The notes beneath the pieces were generated by a model. The model saw nothing but the letters and a program-made list of their open reading frames with translations, was not told the origin of the DNA and did no database searches. Positions 7,519-16,840 of a DNA stretch of 64,000 bases are shown here, in pieces (the first letter of the stretch is position 1; each line of letters opens with the position of its first letter). A program made the position numbers and the translations under genes. Source of the DNA: Poseidonocella sp. HB161398 (lineage in GTDB: Bacteria > Pseudomonadota > Alphaproteobacteria > Rhodobacterales > Rhodobacteraceae); NCBI RefSeq assembly GCF_005870025.1, contig NZ_VATA01000001.1, forward strand, positions 124,001 to 188,000, read 5' to 3'.

Positions 7519-10500
7519 ATGTCAACTTGTGCCACCCTGCGGCAATTGGGGGAAATTCCTTTGGACACGCCGTCGAACAGTCCTTCCATTGCCGTCGAGC
7601 TGGGCCTGATCGGGGGCTTCAGCCTGCGCGTCGGCGGACAGGCGCGCGAACTGCCCGTGCGCAAGTCCCAGCTTGTTCTGGCGCGGCTGGCGCTGGCCCC
7701 CGCGCGGATGGTGCCGCGCTACGACCTGCGCCACATGTTCTGGGAAATGAGCAGCGACAGCCAGGCCCAGGTCAGCCTGCGCCAGTCGCTGGCGCGGATC
7801 CGCAAGGGGCTGGGCGCGGCGGCCGACTGCGTGCAGAGCGATCTCGACATGGTGCGGCTCGGACCCGGGCTCTGCACCGATACCGGGCGCCTCGACGACC
7901 CGGTCCTGCCCGGCGCGGCCTTCGACGACGCGCTGGTCAGCGGCGAGCTGCTGGCCGGGCAGACCCCGCGCGAGCCCGCCGCCGAGAACTGGCTGGCCGT
8001 GGAGCGCAGCAGCATCCGCCAGAAGCAGACCCGCTACTGCCTGGCAATGGCGCTGGAGGCGCTCGGCGACGCCCGCCACGAGGCGGCGCTGCAGGCCGGG
8101 CTGAAGGGTCTGCTCATCGACAATCTCGACGAGCGCCTGCATGTCGCGGTGATGCGCGCCTATGCCGGGCTCGGCAACCGCAGCGCGGCGCTGGAGCAGT
8201 ACCAGCAATGCGAGGCGATCCTGATGGACGAGCTCGGCGTCGCGCCAGAGCCCGCCACCCGCACGCTCTCCGAGCAGCTGCGCAGCCGCCAGGCCTCCGC
8301 CACCCCGTCCCGCGCCCCCGCGCGCAGCGCCGGCGCCCAGGCCGAGCCTGAAGGCGAGGAGACCGAGATCCGCCAGGTCTCGGTCATCTGCGTCGGCGCG
8401 GCCGCCAGCGACGACCCCGAGGACTATGCCGGCCTGCCGCCCGAGACCGCGCAGGCGATCCGCTCCATGGCGGCCGAGCACGGCGCCCTCGCCCTGCCGG
8501 GCGAGGATGGCGAGGCCTTCCTGGTCTTCGGCGCGGCCAGCGCCAGCGAATCCGATCCGGTGCGCGCCGCCACGCTGGCGCAGCTCCTGGTGCGCGGCGC
8601 GCCGGGGCTCCGGGCCGGGGTCGCCTCGGGACGCGTGGTGGTCGCCCGCCAGCCCGGCGGCAGCCTGCGGATCAGCGGCGAGCCGCGCGGTCGCGCGCTA
8701 AGCCTGATGGGCCAGGCAGCCCGCGGCCAGGCCATCGTCTCGGAGCGCGGGCTGGCCTGCCGCCCCGCCCCGGTCTTCGTCGGCCGCGAGGTCGAGCTCG
8801 GCTATCTCTCGGCGCTCTTCGACCGCTGCCAGGACGGCATCGCCGCGGTCGCCGTGGTGCAGGGCGAGCCCGGCATCGGCAAGACCCGGCTGGCCGGGGA
8901 ATTCGCCGCCCGCATCGCCGCGCGCGGCATGGAGGTGCTGCGCATCGGCTTCGAGCCCTTCGCCCAGAGCGCCGGGGCCGCGCGCAAGCTCGCCTGCGCC
9001 GCGGTCGAGGCCGGGGGCGACCTGCCGGAATCTGCCGGTCCCGCCGCCCATGCGCTTTTCGCCGACATGACCGGGCTCGACATCCCCGCAGGCGGCGCCT
9101 CGCTGATCTCGGCGATGAGCGAGGACCGGCGGCGGCAGCTCTCGATCGAGGTGATGCGCGACCTCCTGCTGGCGATCCCGGTCCATGCCGCCGCCATCCT
9201 GGTCGAGGACACCCACTGGGCCAGGCGCCGGGACATCGACTTCCTCGTCAGCCTGTCGAACGTGCTGCCGGGGCTGCGCGCGATGATCGTGGCGACCGAG
9301 CGGATCAGCGGCGCGCTCTTCGCCCCGGCGCTGGCGCAGGCGGCCGGGCAGACCACCGCCTCCACCCTGACGCTGGCGCCCTTCACCTCGCGCGACGCGC
9401 AGATGCTGGCCTCCGGCATGGGGATCGAGGACGAGGAGCTGGTCCGCGACGCGGTGCTGCGCAGCAAGGGCAATCCGCTGTTCCTCGCCTGCCTCTTGGA
9501 GACCGGGCGCAGCCCGGGCGGCGGGCTCCCGAGCACGATCGTCGCGCTGGTGCAGGAGCAGACCGACCTGCTGCCTGCCGCGCCCCGGACCCAGCTGCGC
9601 CGCGCCGCCGTGCTGGGCAAGCGCTTCAACCCCGCCCATTACGCCGCGATCTTCGGCCCGGCCGGCTGGGACAGCCTCTGCGCCGCGGGCTGCCTCTACC
9701 AGGAGCAGGACCGGCTGGTCTTCCCCCATGCGCTGGTCCACGAGGCGGTCTATTCCGGCCTGACGCGCGCCGACCGGCGGCAGTACCACGCCCAGGCGGC
9801 GGCCTTCTTCGCCGAGATCGACCCGGTGCTCTGGGCGGATCACGCGCTGGCGGCCGATCTGCCCGAGGCGGCGCGCGCCTGCTCGGATGCCGCCGACCTG
9901 CTGCTGCCGCGCTACGAATTCGAGCGCGGGCTGGGCTATATCGATGCCGGGCTGGAGCGCGCGACCGGGATCGAGGACCGGGCGCTGCTGCATATCGCCC
10001 GCGGCAGCATCAACCGCGAGCGCGGCATGCTCGACGAGGCGCTGGCCGATTACGAGGCGGCCAGCGGCGCCGAGGTGCCGCCGCGGGTCCGCATCCAGGC
10101 GCTGATCCGCCGGGTCTGGGTCCACCGCCTGCGCGGCGAGGCGGATCTGTCCGATGCCGTCCTGGCCGAAGCCGGGGCGACCGATCTCGGCGCGCTGCCG
10201 CCCGACCAGGTCTCGGAATACGAGAACCAGCTCGGCGCCCAGGCCTTCGTGCGCGGCGATTTCGAGGCCTGCGCCCGCCACAACCGCCGCGCCCGCGAGC
10301 TGGCGACGACGCCGCTGCACCAGAGCCGGGCGCTCGGCGGGCTCGGCGACGCGCTCTATGCCGAGGGGCGGATGCATGCCGCCTGCGCCACCTTCCGCGA
10401 ATGCAACGCGCTGGCGCGCACCCACGGGCTGGGCGTGGTGGAGCTGTCGCATCTGCTGATGGAGGCGGACGCGCTGCATTTCGCCCGTCCGGGGCCGGAG

Positions 10501-11211
10501 GCGCGCGGGATGCTGCCGCTGATCCTCGACCGCGCGCGCGACGCCGGCAACGCCCGGGTGGAGATCATGTGCCTGATCACCCTGGCCGAGATCTGCGTCG
10601 AGGATGCCCGCTTCGCCGAGGCCGCGGGCCATGTCGCCGCCGCGCAGGCGGTGATGGACGCGATCAGCGCCGACCGGTTCGACAGCTGGCAGATCCGCTA
10701 CCGCACGCAGATCGCCGCCGAGACCGCTCCGGCGGAGGCGCGGCGGCTGATCTCGGACTGGCTCGCCCGGGCGGCGGCCGCCTGCCCCGACCGGCTGCGC
10801 GGCGACCACTACGCGCTGCTCGCCCAGGTGGCGGAAACGCCGGAGGAGGCGCAGGAAGCGCTGGCCGAGGGCGCGCGGGTGGCGGCCTCGGGCGAGGCGC
10901 GCTTCACCCAGTTCTGGTACCACCGGATCGCGATCGACGCGGCCCTGCGGATCGGCCGGGAGGATCTGGCGCTGGCCTCCGCGCAGGCGCTGGAGGAGAT
11001 GACCGCGGCAGAGCCGCTCGGCTGGACCGGGCTGGTGATCCGCCGCGCCCGGCTGCTGGCCGGGGCCATGACGCAGGGCGTCACGCCTCAGGCGGCAACA
11101 GAGGCGGCGGCGCTCCGCCAGGAGATCGCCGCCGCGCTCCAGGGGGCGCTGCTGCCGGGGCTCGCGGCGGTCTTCGGCCCGGGGGACGCGCCGCTCAGTC
11201 CAGCTCCTTGA
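7519..11211 (+). CDS. BTAD / degenerate cyclase / AAA ATPase / TPR regulator
   Basis: This is a 1230-residue multidomain signalling protein. Residues about 15-85 look like a SARP/OmpR-type winged helix (LGLIGGFSLRVGG, then RKSQLVLARLAL). Residues 120-260 form a BTAD-type TPR block (ENWLAVERSS, then NLDERLHVAVMRAYAGLGNRSAALEQY). Residues about 285-430 resemble a class III nucleotide cyclase, but VICVG replaces the usual metal-binding aspartate segment, so catalysis is unlikely. An AAA/NACHT-like ATPase follows, with Walker A GEPGIGKTRL (about 449-458) and Walker B AILVEDTHW (about 558-567). The remaining half is TPR-like helices. The ATG at 7519 is chosen, but a TTG at 7561 has the better ribosome binding site (GGGGGA). 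Similar proteins act as ATP-controlled transcription regulators; the target is unknown. Confidence 0.85.
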   Translation: MSTCATLRQLGEIPLDTPSNSPSIAVELGLIGGFSLRVGGQARELPVRKSQLVLARLALAPARMVPRYDLRHMFWEMSSDSQAQVSLRQSLARIRKGLGAAADCVQSDLDMVRLGPGLCTDTGRLDDPVLPGAAFDDALVSGELLAGQTPREPAAENWLAVERSSIRQKQTRYCLAMALEALGDARHEAALQAGLKGLLIDNLDERLHVAVMRAYAGLGNRSAALEQYQQCEAILMDELGVAPEPATRTLSEQLRSRQASATPSRAPARSAGAQAEPEGEETEIRQVSVICVGAAASDDPEDYAGLPPETAQAIRSMAAEHGALALPGEDGEAFLVFGAASASESDPVRAATLAQLLVRGAPGLRAGVASGRVVVARQPGGSLRISGEPRGRALSLMGQAARGQAIVSERGLACRPAPVFVGREVELGYLSALFDRCQDGIAAVAVVQGEPGIGKTRLAGEFAARIAARGMEVLRIGFEPFAQSAGAARKLACAAVEAGGDLPESAGPAAHALFADMTGLDIPAGGASLISAMSEDRRRQLSIEVMRDLLLAIPVHAAAILVEDTHWARRRDIDFLVSLSNVLPGLRAMIVATERISGALFAPALAQAAGQTTASTLTLAPFTSRDAQMLASGMGIEDEELVRDAVLRSKGNPLFLACLLETGRSPGGGLPSTIVALVQEQTDLLPAAPRTQLRRAAVLGKRFNPAHYAAIFGPAGWDSLCAAGCLYQEQDRLVFPHALVHEAVYSGLTRADRRQYHAQAAAFFAEIDPVLWADHALAADLPEAARACSDAADLLLPRYEFERGLGYIDAGLERATGIEDRALLHIARGSINRERGMLDEALADYEAASGAEVPPRVRIQALIRRVWVHRLRGEADLSDAVLAEAGATDLGALPPDQVSEYENQLGAQAFVRGDFEACARHNRRARELATTPLHQSRALGGLGDALYAEGRMHAACATFRECNALARTHGLGVVELSHLLMEADALHFARPGPEARGMLPLILDRARDAGNARVEIMCLITLAEICVEDARFAEAAGHVAAAQAVMDAISADRFDSWQIRYRTQIAAETAPAEARRLISDWLARAAAACPDRLRGDHYALLAQVAETPEEAQEALAEGARVAASGEARFTQFWYHRIAIDAALRIGREDLALASAQALEEMTAAEPLGWTGLVIRRARLLAGAMTQGVTPQAATEAAALRQEIAAALQGALLPGLAAVFGPGDAPLSPAP

Positions 11212-11833
11212 CATAGAGGAGCCATTCCCGCCCGGCATAGTCCCAGCCGTCCTTGACGACCGGGGCGCGGGCGCGCTCGGTGAAGCCCGCCCGCTCGTAG
11301 AGCCGCCGCGCCGGGTTGACGTCGCCGGTGATCAGGCTCGCCCGCGGCATCAGCGCCCGCCGCGCCCGCGCCTCGCCATGGGCGAGGAGCCGCGTGCCGA
11401 GCCCCAGCCCGCGCAGATGCGGCCGCACCGCCAGCACGTTGACATACCAGCTGCCGGTCGCGAGGTTTTCCAGCGCGATCAGCGGCCGGAAGAGCGCCGG
11501 GGCCTCGGCGATCTCCGCCTCGCCGGCGCGCTCGGCCAGCGGATAGGAGACCAGCGCCCCGTTCACCCCGCAATCGTCGCGCAGCACATCCGCATTGCGC
11601 CAGGAGAAGGCGCCCTCGGACCGCGCGGCGCGGCGGCGGCCGACCTGCATCGCGGTCTCGCCCGGGCCCGCCATCGCCTGCCAGGCCACCAGCGGCAGCC
11701 CCTCCCCCGCCATCACCACCAGCTCGGCCAGCGCCGCGGCGTCATGGGGAAGCGCCGGTTCCGGCCAGCCCTCCCGCCGCGGAACCGCGCGGGAGGGGGC
11801 CGCATCGCCGAAGCGGGCCGGATAGTCAGTCAT
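11195..11833 (-). CDS. GNAT family N-acetyltransferase
   Basis: This 212-residue cytoplasmic acetyl-CoA-dependent acyltransferase homologue has the core GNAT motif A near residues 130-150: VNVLAVRPHLRGLGLGTRLL, where R-G-x-G-x-G binds the pyrophosphate of acetyl-CoA. Motif B follows with NPARRLYERAGF (N-x-x-A-x-x-x-Y-x-x-x-G-F). The ATG at 11833 has a GGAGA site and overlaps the stop of the upstream secreted-protein gene by a few bases, so the two are translationally coupled. The 3' end overlaps the tail of the convergent BTAD regulator by 17 bases. Its association with an exported barrel protein and a di-heme peroxidase does not suggest a substrate. Confidence 0.88.
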   Translation of the reverse strand: MTDYPARFGDAAPSRAVPRREGWPEPALPHDAAALAELVVMAGEGLPLVAWQAMAGPGETAMQVGRRRAARSEGAFSWRNADVLRDDCGVNGALVSYPLAERAGEAEIAEAPALFRPLIALENLATGSWYVNVLAVRPHLRGLGLGTRLLAHGEARARRALMPRASLITGDVNPARRLYERAGFTERARAPVVKDGWDYAGREWLLYVKELD

Positions 11834-12425
11834 CGTCGATCTCCGAGGCCCCCGGATGGCGGACATGCTCGATCCCCGGGGCCGCCGGGTCGCGGGCATC
11901 GAGCACGCGGAAGCTGGCGCGGACCGCGAAATGCTCGCTGAAGCCCAGCAGCGTCTGCCCGACCTCGCCCTCGAGCCCGGCGAAGCCGCCCTTGGCGCCG
12001 GTGACCGGGCGGAGGTTCTCCACCCCGATATCGGCCAGCTCGGTGCCCTGGGTGATCAGCATGGAGCCGTCCTCGAAATCGAAGATCTGGCGGCTGACCA
12101 GCCAGACGCCGTGCTCGGCATTGCCGCCCTCGCCGACGAACCAGCCGTCGCAGGTCCAGGTGCCGATCACCTTGTCGGGAAAGCGCGGCGAGCCGTCGTC
12201 ACGGACGCCCGGGACATTCCCCGCCAGCGTTCCGGCGGGATAGAGATAGCCCTGGGTGACGAACGGATTGCCATGGGCGGGCATGCCGTTGGGATGCACC
12301 GGCTCGGGCGCGTAGATGAACCGGGTATGGTCCTCGGCCATGTCGAAGGCGCCGGGAACCTCGGCCAGGGCCGGGCTCGCCGCGGCGAGCGCCAGCGCGG
12401 CGAGGGCGTTGCGCAGGAAGGTCAT
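11826..12425 (-). CDS. Secreted allene-oxide-cyclase/dirigent-like barrel protein
   Basis: The protein has 199 residues with a Sec signal peptide (MTFLRNALAALALAAASPALA). The mature part is beta-rich, with PEPVHPNGMPAHGNPFVTQG, then GTWTCDGWFVGEG, FDFEDGSMLITQG and a VTGAKGGFAGLEGEV segment. The G-T-x-x-x-x-G-W, F-x-x-x-G-x-I-x-x-G and TGGTGxFxxAxG-like order is that of the allene-oxide-cyclase-like barrel shared with plant dirigent proteins; this is recognition by motif order, not by search. The ATG at 12425 has AAGGACT upstream; an earlier in-frame ATG would add a 15-residue polar leader before the signal peptide. It lies between the di-heme peroxidase and the GNAT gene, all in one direction. 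The function is unknown. Confidence 0.7.
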   Translation of the reverse strand: MTFLRNALAALALAAASPALAEVPGAFDMAEDHTRFIYAPEPVHPNGMPAHGNPFVTQGYLYPAGTLAGNVPGVRDDGSPRFPDKVIGTWTCDGWFVGEGGNAEHGVWLVSRQIFDFEDGSMLITQGTELADIGVENLRPVTGAKGGFAGLEGEVGQTLLGFSEHFAVRASFRVLDARDPAAPGIEHVRHPGASEIDDD

Positions 12426-12477
12426 TGGAAAAGTCCTTTCGGTCTTGGTCTGGAAGGGATCGCGGGGCACGGGCGGG

Positions 12478-14007
12478 TCACTCGGGACCCGCCCCTTCGG
12501 GGGATCGCGGCGACGGCCCCCGCGGGCCGCCGGGCGATGGCTGGACCGGCAGGCCCGAGGGGACCGTGGCCGGGATCAGGTGCGACCGGTCCCGCGCACC
12601 GGGATCGGTCAGCGTCTCGAGAAAGGCCGTCAGCGCGGCGATATCCGCCCCGCTCAGCGGCCGCGGCGGCAGCGTGCTGGCCGCGGCGATCCGGCCGCGC
12701 AGCGCCGCGGAGCCCTGCACATGGGTGTCGCGCAGCGCGAAGGCGGCACGGCGGGGTCCGTCGAGCAGGGCGAATTCCTGCCGCGCATTGGCGCCGCGTC
12801 CCTGCAGGACCGGGCCCAGCGGCGGCAGCGGCACGGCACTGGCGTCGAAGGCCTCCAGGCTCGCCGCCGGATCGGCATGGTGGCGGATCACCGCCTCGAG
12901 CGTGTCGAAACTGCCGGCATGCCCCCAGGGCCCGGTCAGCGCCACATTGCGCAGCGAGGGCGTGCGGAAGGCGAAGCGGTCGGCCGGATCGCGGGTGACG
13001 GCAAAGCGCCCCTCGTCCTCCAGCCAGGCCGGCAGCCCGGTCAGCCGCCAGTAGCCGCGGTCCTGGCCATGGCCCTTGCCCGGCCCGATCTGCGGCATGG
13101 CGATCGCGTGGAAGCGGTGGTCGGTCAGCAGCGGCCCGGAATGGCACGCCGCGCAGCCCGCCGCGCCGTAGAACAGATCCAGCCCCCTTCGCGCCAGGGG
13201 CGGCAGCAGCGAGAGGTCGCCGCTCTGCAGCACCGCGTCGAAGGGACTTCCATCGGAGCGGAAGGCCACGGTCTGGAACGCCGCCAGCGCCCTGGCGACA
13301 TGGGCATAGCGCAGCGGCACTTCCGCGCCGAGCCCGGGAAAGGCGGCGCGGAACCGGTCCCGGTAGCCCGGGATCGCGTCGAGCCGCGCCGCCAGCAGCT
13401 GCCAGGCGATGTCGGGCCGGTGCTCCGCCGCGGCGGTGGCCACCGGGTTCTCGCCGCGCTGCCCCGCCATCTCGATCGCGGAGGTCACCGGGAAGAGCGC
13501 TTGCACCTCGAGCGCGCTTGCCAGCCCGCCGGGCAGCTTCGCTCGCGCCGGGCTGCGGTATCCGCCGGGCCGGGTGCCCGCGGGATCGGCCTCGACCCGG
13601 CCGTCATGGAACATCGAGACATAGGCGCGCGCGCCGATATTGTAGAGCGGCTGGGCATTGCGCGGCACCCGCCCGGTCACCGGCGCCCGGGCGATCCGCT
13701 CGGGCGCGCGGCCCTCGCCGCCCTCGCCGATCCCCAGCGCCAGCCCGTCGCCCGTGCCCAGCCCCGGGTCATGGCAGGTCCCGCAGGAGATGTTGCGGTT
13801 GCCCGAGAGCACCGGATCGAAGAACAGCAGGGTCCCCAGCGCGACCAGTGCGGCGTCCGGCTTGCCGTCCTGCAGGAAGTCGCCATCCGAAAGCGGCGGC
13901 GGCAGGTCCGGCGCGGCAGGCGCGGCGGTGCCGATGGCGGCGGAGGCAATGGCAGCCGAGCCGAGGAGCGGCCGGGCCCAGAGGGCGAAAGAGGCGAGCA
14001 AGGTCAT
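12478..14007 (-). CDS. Di-heme cytochrome c peroxidase / MauG-family protein
   Basis: This is a 509-residue periplasmic protein. The N-terminus is hydrophobic (LLASFALWARPLLGSAAIASA), consistent with Sec export. Two c-type heme sites are present: CGTCH (residues 75-79) and CAACH (285-289). Typical family context is FFDPVLSGNRNISCGTCH for the first, and a second domain with FRTPSLRNVALTGPWGHAGSF. Such enzymes use two covalently bound hemes to reduce peroxide or to oxidise a partner (MauG type). At 509 residues it is longer than classical CCP (about 330), with extra sequence between the hemes and a proline-rich tail (PSPGGPRGPSPRSPEG). The secreted barrel protein begins 53 bases downstream and could be a partner, though that is inference. 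Confidence 0.88.
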   Translation of the reverse strand: MTLLASFALWARPLLGSAAIASAAIGTAAPAAPDLPPPLSDGDFLQDGKPDAALVALGTLLFFDPVLSGNRNISCGTCHDPGLGTGDGLALGIGEGGEGRAPERIARAPVTGRVPRNAQPLYNIGARAYVSMFHDGRVEADPAGTRPGGYRSPARAKLPGGLASALEVQALFPVTSAIEMAGQRGENPVATAAAEHRPDIAWQLLAARLDAIPGYRDRFRAAFPGLGAEVPLRYAHVARALAAFQTVAFRSDGSPFDAVLQSGDLSLLPPLARRGLDLFYGAAGCAACHSGPLLTDHRFHAIAMPQIGPGKGHGQDRGYWRLTGLPAWLEDEGRFAVTRDPADRFAFRTPSLRNVALTGPWGHAGSFDTLEAVIRHHADPAASLEAFDASAVPLPPLGPVLQGRGANARQEFALLDGPRRAAFALRDTHVQGSAALRGRIAAASTLPPRPLSGADIAALTAFLETLTDPGARDRSHLIPATVPSGLPVQPSPGGPRGPSPRSPEGAGPE

Positions 14008-14487
14008 GGCGATGCGCTTTCCATTGGCGAGCGGATGCCGCCTTGAACCCCGCCCGCGTGACCGCAGGGACGCGACTCGCCGTGACCTTGCCGTGAAAAG
14101 CGCCCGTCGCCGCGCTCCCCTCCCGTCTGACCGCCCCCGCCGCAGAGGACCACCGCCCCGCGGCCCATTCGCGGGCGAGACCCCGGCCCCGCCCGTCGCA
14201 CCGCTTCGGCGTCAGCCCCGTCGCGCGTCCGAAGGCACCGCCGGGCGGCAGAGACGGGCGGGCACGCCGCCTCGGGCTTGCGACGCGGCACGGCCGCAGA
14301 TCGCGCCCCTTGTCGTGTTGTCGCTCATGACGGGCCTGGCGGTGACTGGCGGGCCGAGCTGGCCGGCCACTCTGCGCTGGAGGCAGGCTGGCACCGAGAT
14401 CATCTCGGACAGGCGCAAGTGTTTCCGGATGTCACGGGGCGGCGGGGCCGGACAGGCTGGCGCGTCCGCATCCCGGAGGAAGACGGC
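14008..14487. other. Gene-free stretch upstream of IS110 relic
   Basis: GC-rich sequence with no supported gene. Open frames on both strands lack ribosome binding sites and family motifs. It probably holds the peroxidase promoter near 14010-14100 and eroded insertion-sequence flank. Confidence 0.35.
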
Positions 14488-15380
14488 ATGGCGACCTTCA
14501 TCGGCACCGGCGTTTCGCGCGCGAGTTCCGCGGTCTGCATGCCTGGCGACATCGGCAGGCCGTGAAGCGGGCGCAGATCGGCAGCGAGCCCGAGGCGCTC
14601 ATCGCCTTGCGGGACCTGGCCTGGACGATCGGGACCATCTGGACAACCGGGCTCGAGGCCGGCCCCCTGTCGCAGCGGCTCCCTCCGCGGCCGGGGCGAG
14701 GCGGCGCCGCGCTGGTCCTGATGGAGACGCGGCGGGTCCTGGCCGTGCTCGAGGCGATGCCCGCCTTGACCCGCCGCCGCGATGCCGTGTGCGTTGTCCG
14801 GCTGCTCCGCATGGGCTGGTCGGGGCCGGTCGGTTGCACGCCGGTATCCGCGCGCAGGATGCGCGCCCTGCCCGGCGCCCGCAGGGCGGTCCGGGAGGCG
14901 GCGCTCGACATCGGGCCGTCGCTGCACGGCGTGCCTCGCGCCATTCCGGGAGGAAGCCCGGTCCCGCCGGCAAGGGCAAGGGGCGCTGGTTGCCGGAACT
15001 TCCGCGCCGGAGACCGCCGCCCCGGCCATCCTCGTTGCCCGGGCAATACCGCGCGACAGGCGGCTGGATCGCAGGGGGCTCGAGCGTGCGCGGCAGGACG
15101 GGGGATGGCGACGATGCCGCCTCCCGGCGAATGCCGGCAACCGCCTGCCGGGCAGCGGGCGGGATCGCATCGCCCCGCGCGCGGCGATCCGGCGCGGGGC
15201 GCGGGACCACGGGCCGGCCTGGCGCCGCGGCGGGAACAGTCGGGCGGGCGCAATATCGCCGGGCGGATCGCCCGGGCAGGGGATGGCGGCTTGCGCAGGG
15301 CGCTCTTCGATGCGGCCACGGTGATGGCGCACCATGCGAGGCGATGCGGGCTCGAGGCATGCAGGTTTCCAGGCGCCACG
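14488..15380 (+). pseudogene. IS110-family transposase relic
   Basis: The ATG at 14488 opens MATFIGTGVSRAS, a worn version of the IS110 start (F-x-G-I-D-V-S-K). In a second frame the order IGTIWTTGLEAGPLSQ, then LMETRRVLAVLEAM, RRRDAVCVVRLLRMGWSGPV and finally LAPRREQSGG plus IAGRIARAGDGGLRRALFDA appears. These match the RuvC-like N-terminal part and the serine-containing C-terminal transposase domain of IS110 elements (L-x-P-R-x-x-Q-S-G-x-x-x-x-x-G-x-I-x-x-x-G-D-x-x-L-R-x-x-L-x-x-A-A). The catalytic D of the DVSK motif is replaced by G, and the reading frame is broken soon after the start, so it is inactive. The ends of the element could not be placed. Confidence 0.75.
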
Positions 15381-15844
15381 GCTGGAAGCCCGCCATCGTG
15401 GCCGTCGCATGGCGGATCGGCGTTCGGGCGCTTTCGCGGTCCCGCAGGGGCCACGGTCGCCTTCACGGCGCCATCGCATTCGGCTGGACGGCACCAGGGT
15501 CCGCCTGAAGCGCGATCCGGTCCCGGCTGCGGCCCGGGACGCCAACCGGCAGAGGAAAGTGGGAAGCCAGCTCCCGGCAGGGTCCGTCCCGCCATGTGCG
15601 TCCGGCGCGGTTTCCGGATGTCCTGCAGGCGGCCTGCGCGCCGATCACGGCGGCAGGCATGGCACCGGGGGACCGGGAGCGGAAGCGATGGCGCTGCGGA
15701 GGGAGCACATGGTTCTGCACGGGACCAACGCGGCCGACGGCGCAGGCGGCGCCCCGATATCCGGGGTCTCCGCGCCCCCGTCCGCTGTCGGCCCGGCAAT
15801 TGTGGCAGCCTTGCCGTGCGGTTCCCGGATTGACGGCCGGGGCC

Positions 15845-16840
15845 CCAGGACGGAAGCCTCATGGACCTGGCGCGCTGAACCGTCCAATCCTCCGTCCGCT
15901 CCGCCAGGATCGCGCCGGCGAGGCGCCGGATCGCTGCCTCGTTCGGGCGTTCGGGCATGACTGCCACCGGTCCGGGGGAGTGCCCGGCAGCGCTGCCAGG
16001 CGGTGGAGAGGACGCATGCGCACCGCGTCACACCGCCAGGGCCGCGCCGGGCGAGGTCACGCAGGAGAGACCGGGGGTCATGGCGCCGGTCGCGCCGCGA
16101 AAGTCCCGCCACCGCTCCGGAAGGGCCCGGCCCCGGCGGCGCCGGTCGCCATGCCCGGCAGGCGCACCCCGAGGGTGCCGCCGGCAGGCGGGGCCGACGC
16201 AAGCCGCAAGCGCGTCCGCGTCCGCCGCGATCCGCCCACCCTGGCGCAGCTCGAGGCAGGTCGCATCGTTCCCCGAGCTGAGGCGGAGCAGGAAAGGCTC
16301 CGGGGAGCCTTTCCCCGCCGGAGGGCCATCCGCCCCCGACCGGCCGCCTCAGGAAGGCGTCCGCACGCTCGCCGATCTCCGCGCGGAGGTGGCTGACCTG
16401 GCTCCAGGAGATGCCGCCCGCGCCCATCGCCTGGACCGGATCCGTCCATGGTGCGTGTCGAGATGCCATGGACATCTGCGTCCTGATCACCGCGGCGAGG
16501 GCCGTCTCGGCCGACCCCCCGGCGCGGGAAACGCGGGAAAACAGGCGCCGCTGCGCAGGTGCCGAATGCGCCGCTCAGCCCTGCCGGCCCGGCTCGGCCA
16601 GTCCCGGTCGCGATCGCCGTTGCGCCGCACCAGCCGGTCGCTGCTCTGCGCGCCGCAGCCGGTACCGGTCCTGGCGCCGCCCTCGTTCTCTCAGCCATCG
16701 AGCCCCAGGATCCATGGCCAGACGCCCGAATTCGATCCGCTGCTCGGCAGCAGAACCGGTCATCTCGCGAAGCAGGGCGGCATCGGCGCTCGGGGCGGTC
16801 CCCGGACCGGTGGCGAGCGCGCAGGTCCATCCAGGGGTTG
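15845..16840 (-). pseudogene. IS256-family transposase relic
   Basis: Reading on the minus strand from about 16840: LLREMTGSAAEQRIEF matches the IS256 N-terminal helix (LL-x-E-M-x-G-x-A-A-E). Then come VQAMGAGGISWSQVSHL and EIGERADAFLRRP, which match VQAMGM-GISKSQVSRL and EID-RV-AFL-RP. Next are LARRGPGGV and LSTAWQRCR, the block around W-Q-R-C-x-V-H. Finally, near 15960, PNEAAIRRLAGAILAER and DWTVQRARSM match the C-terminal NE-A-x-x-R-L-x-G-A-x-L-x-E-Q-x-x-x-W-x-x-Q-R-x-R-Y. The pieces lie in different frames with the central DDE region lost or scrambled. The copy is dead, and the order and strand are consistent with a single element. Confidence 0.75.

Noticed and set aside
8698-11238. An 846-codon frame opposite the BTAD regulator
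   Set aside because: It is the antisense shadow of a gene with clear Walker motifs; the same holds for the 1102-codon frame opposite hyuA/hyuB (22406-25714).
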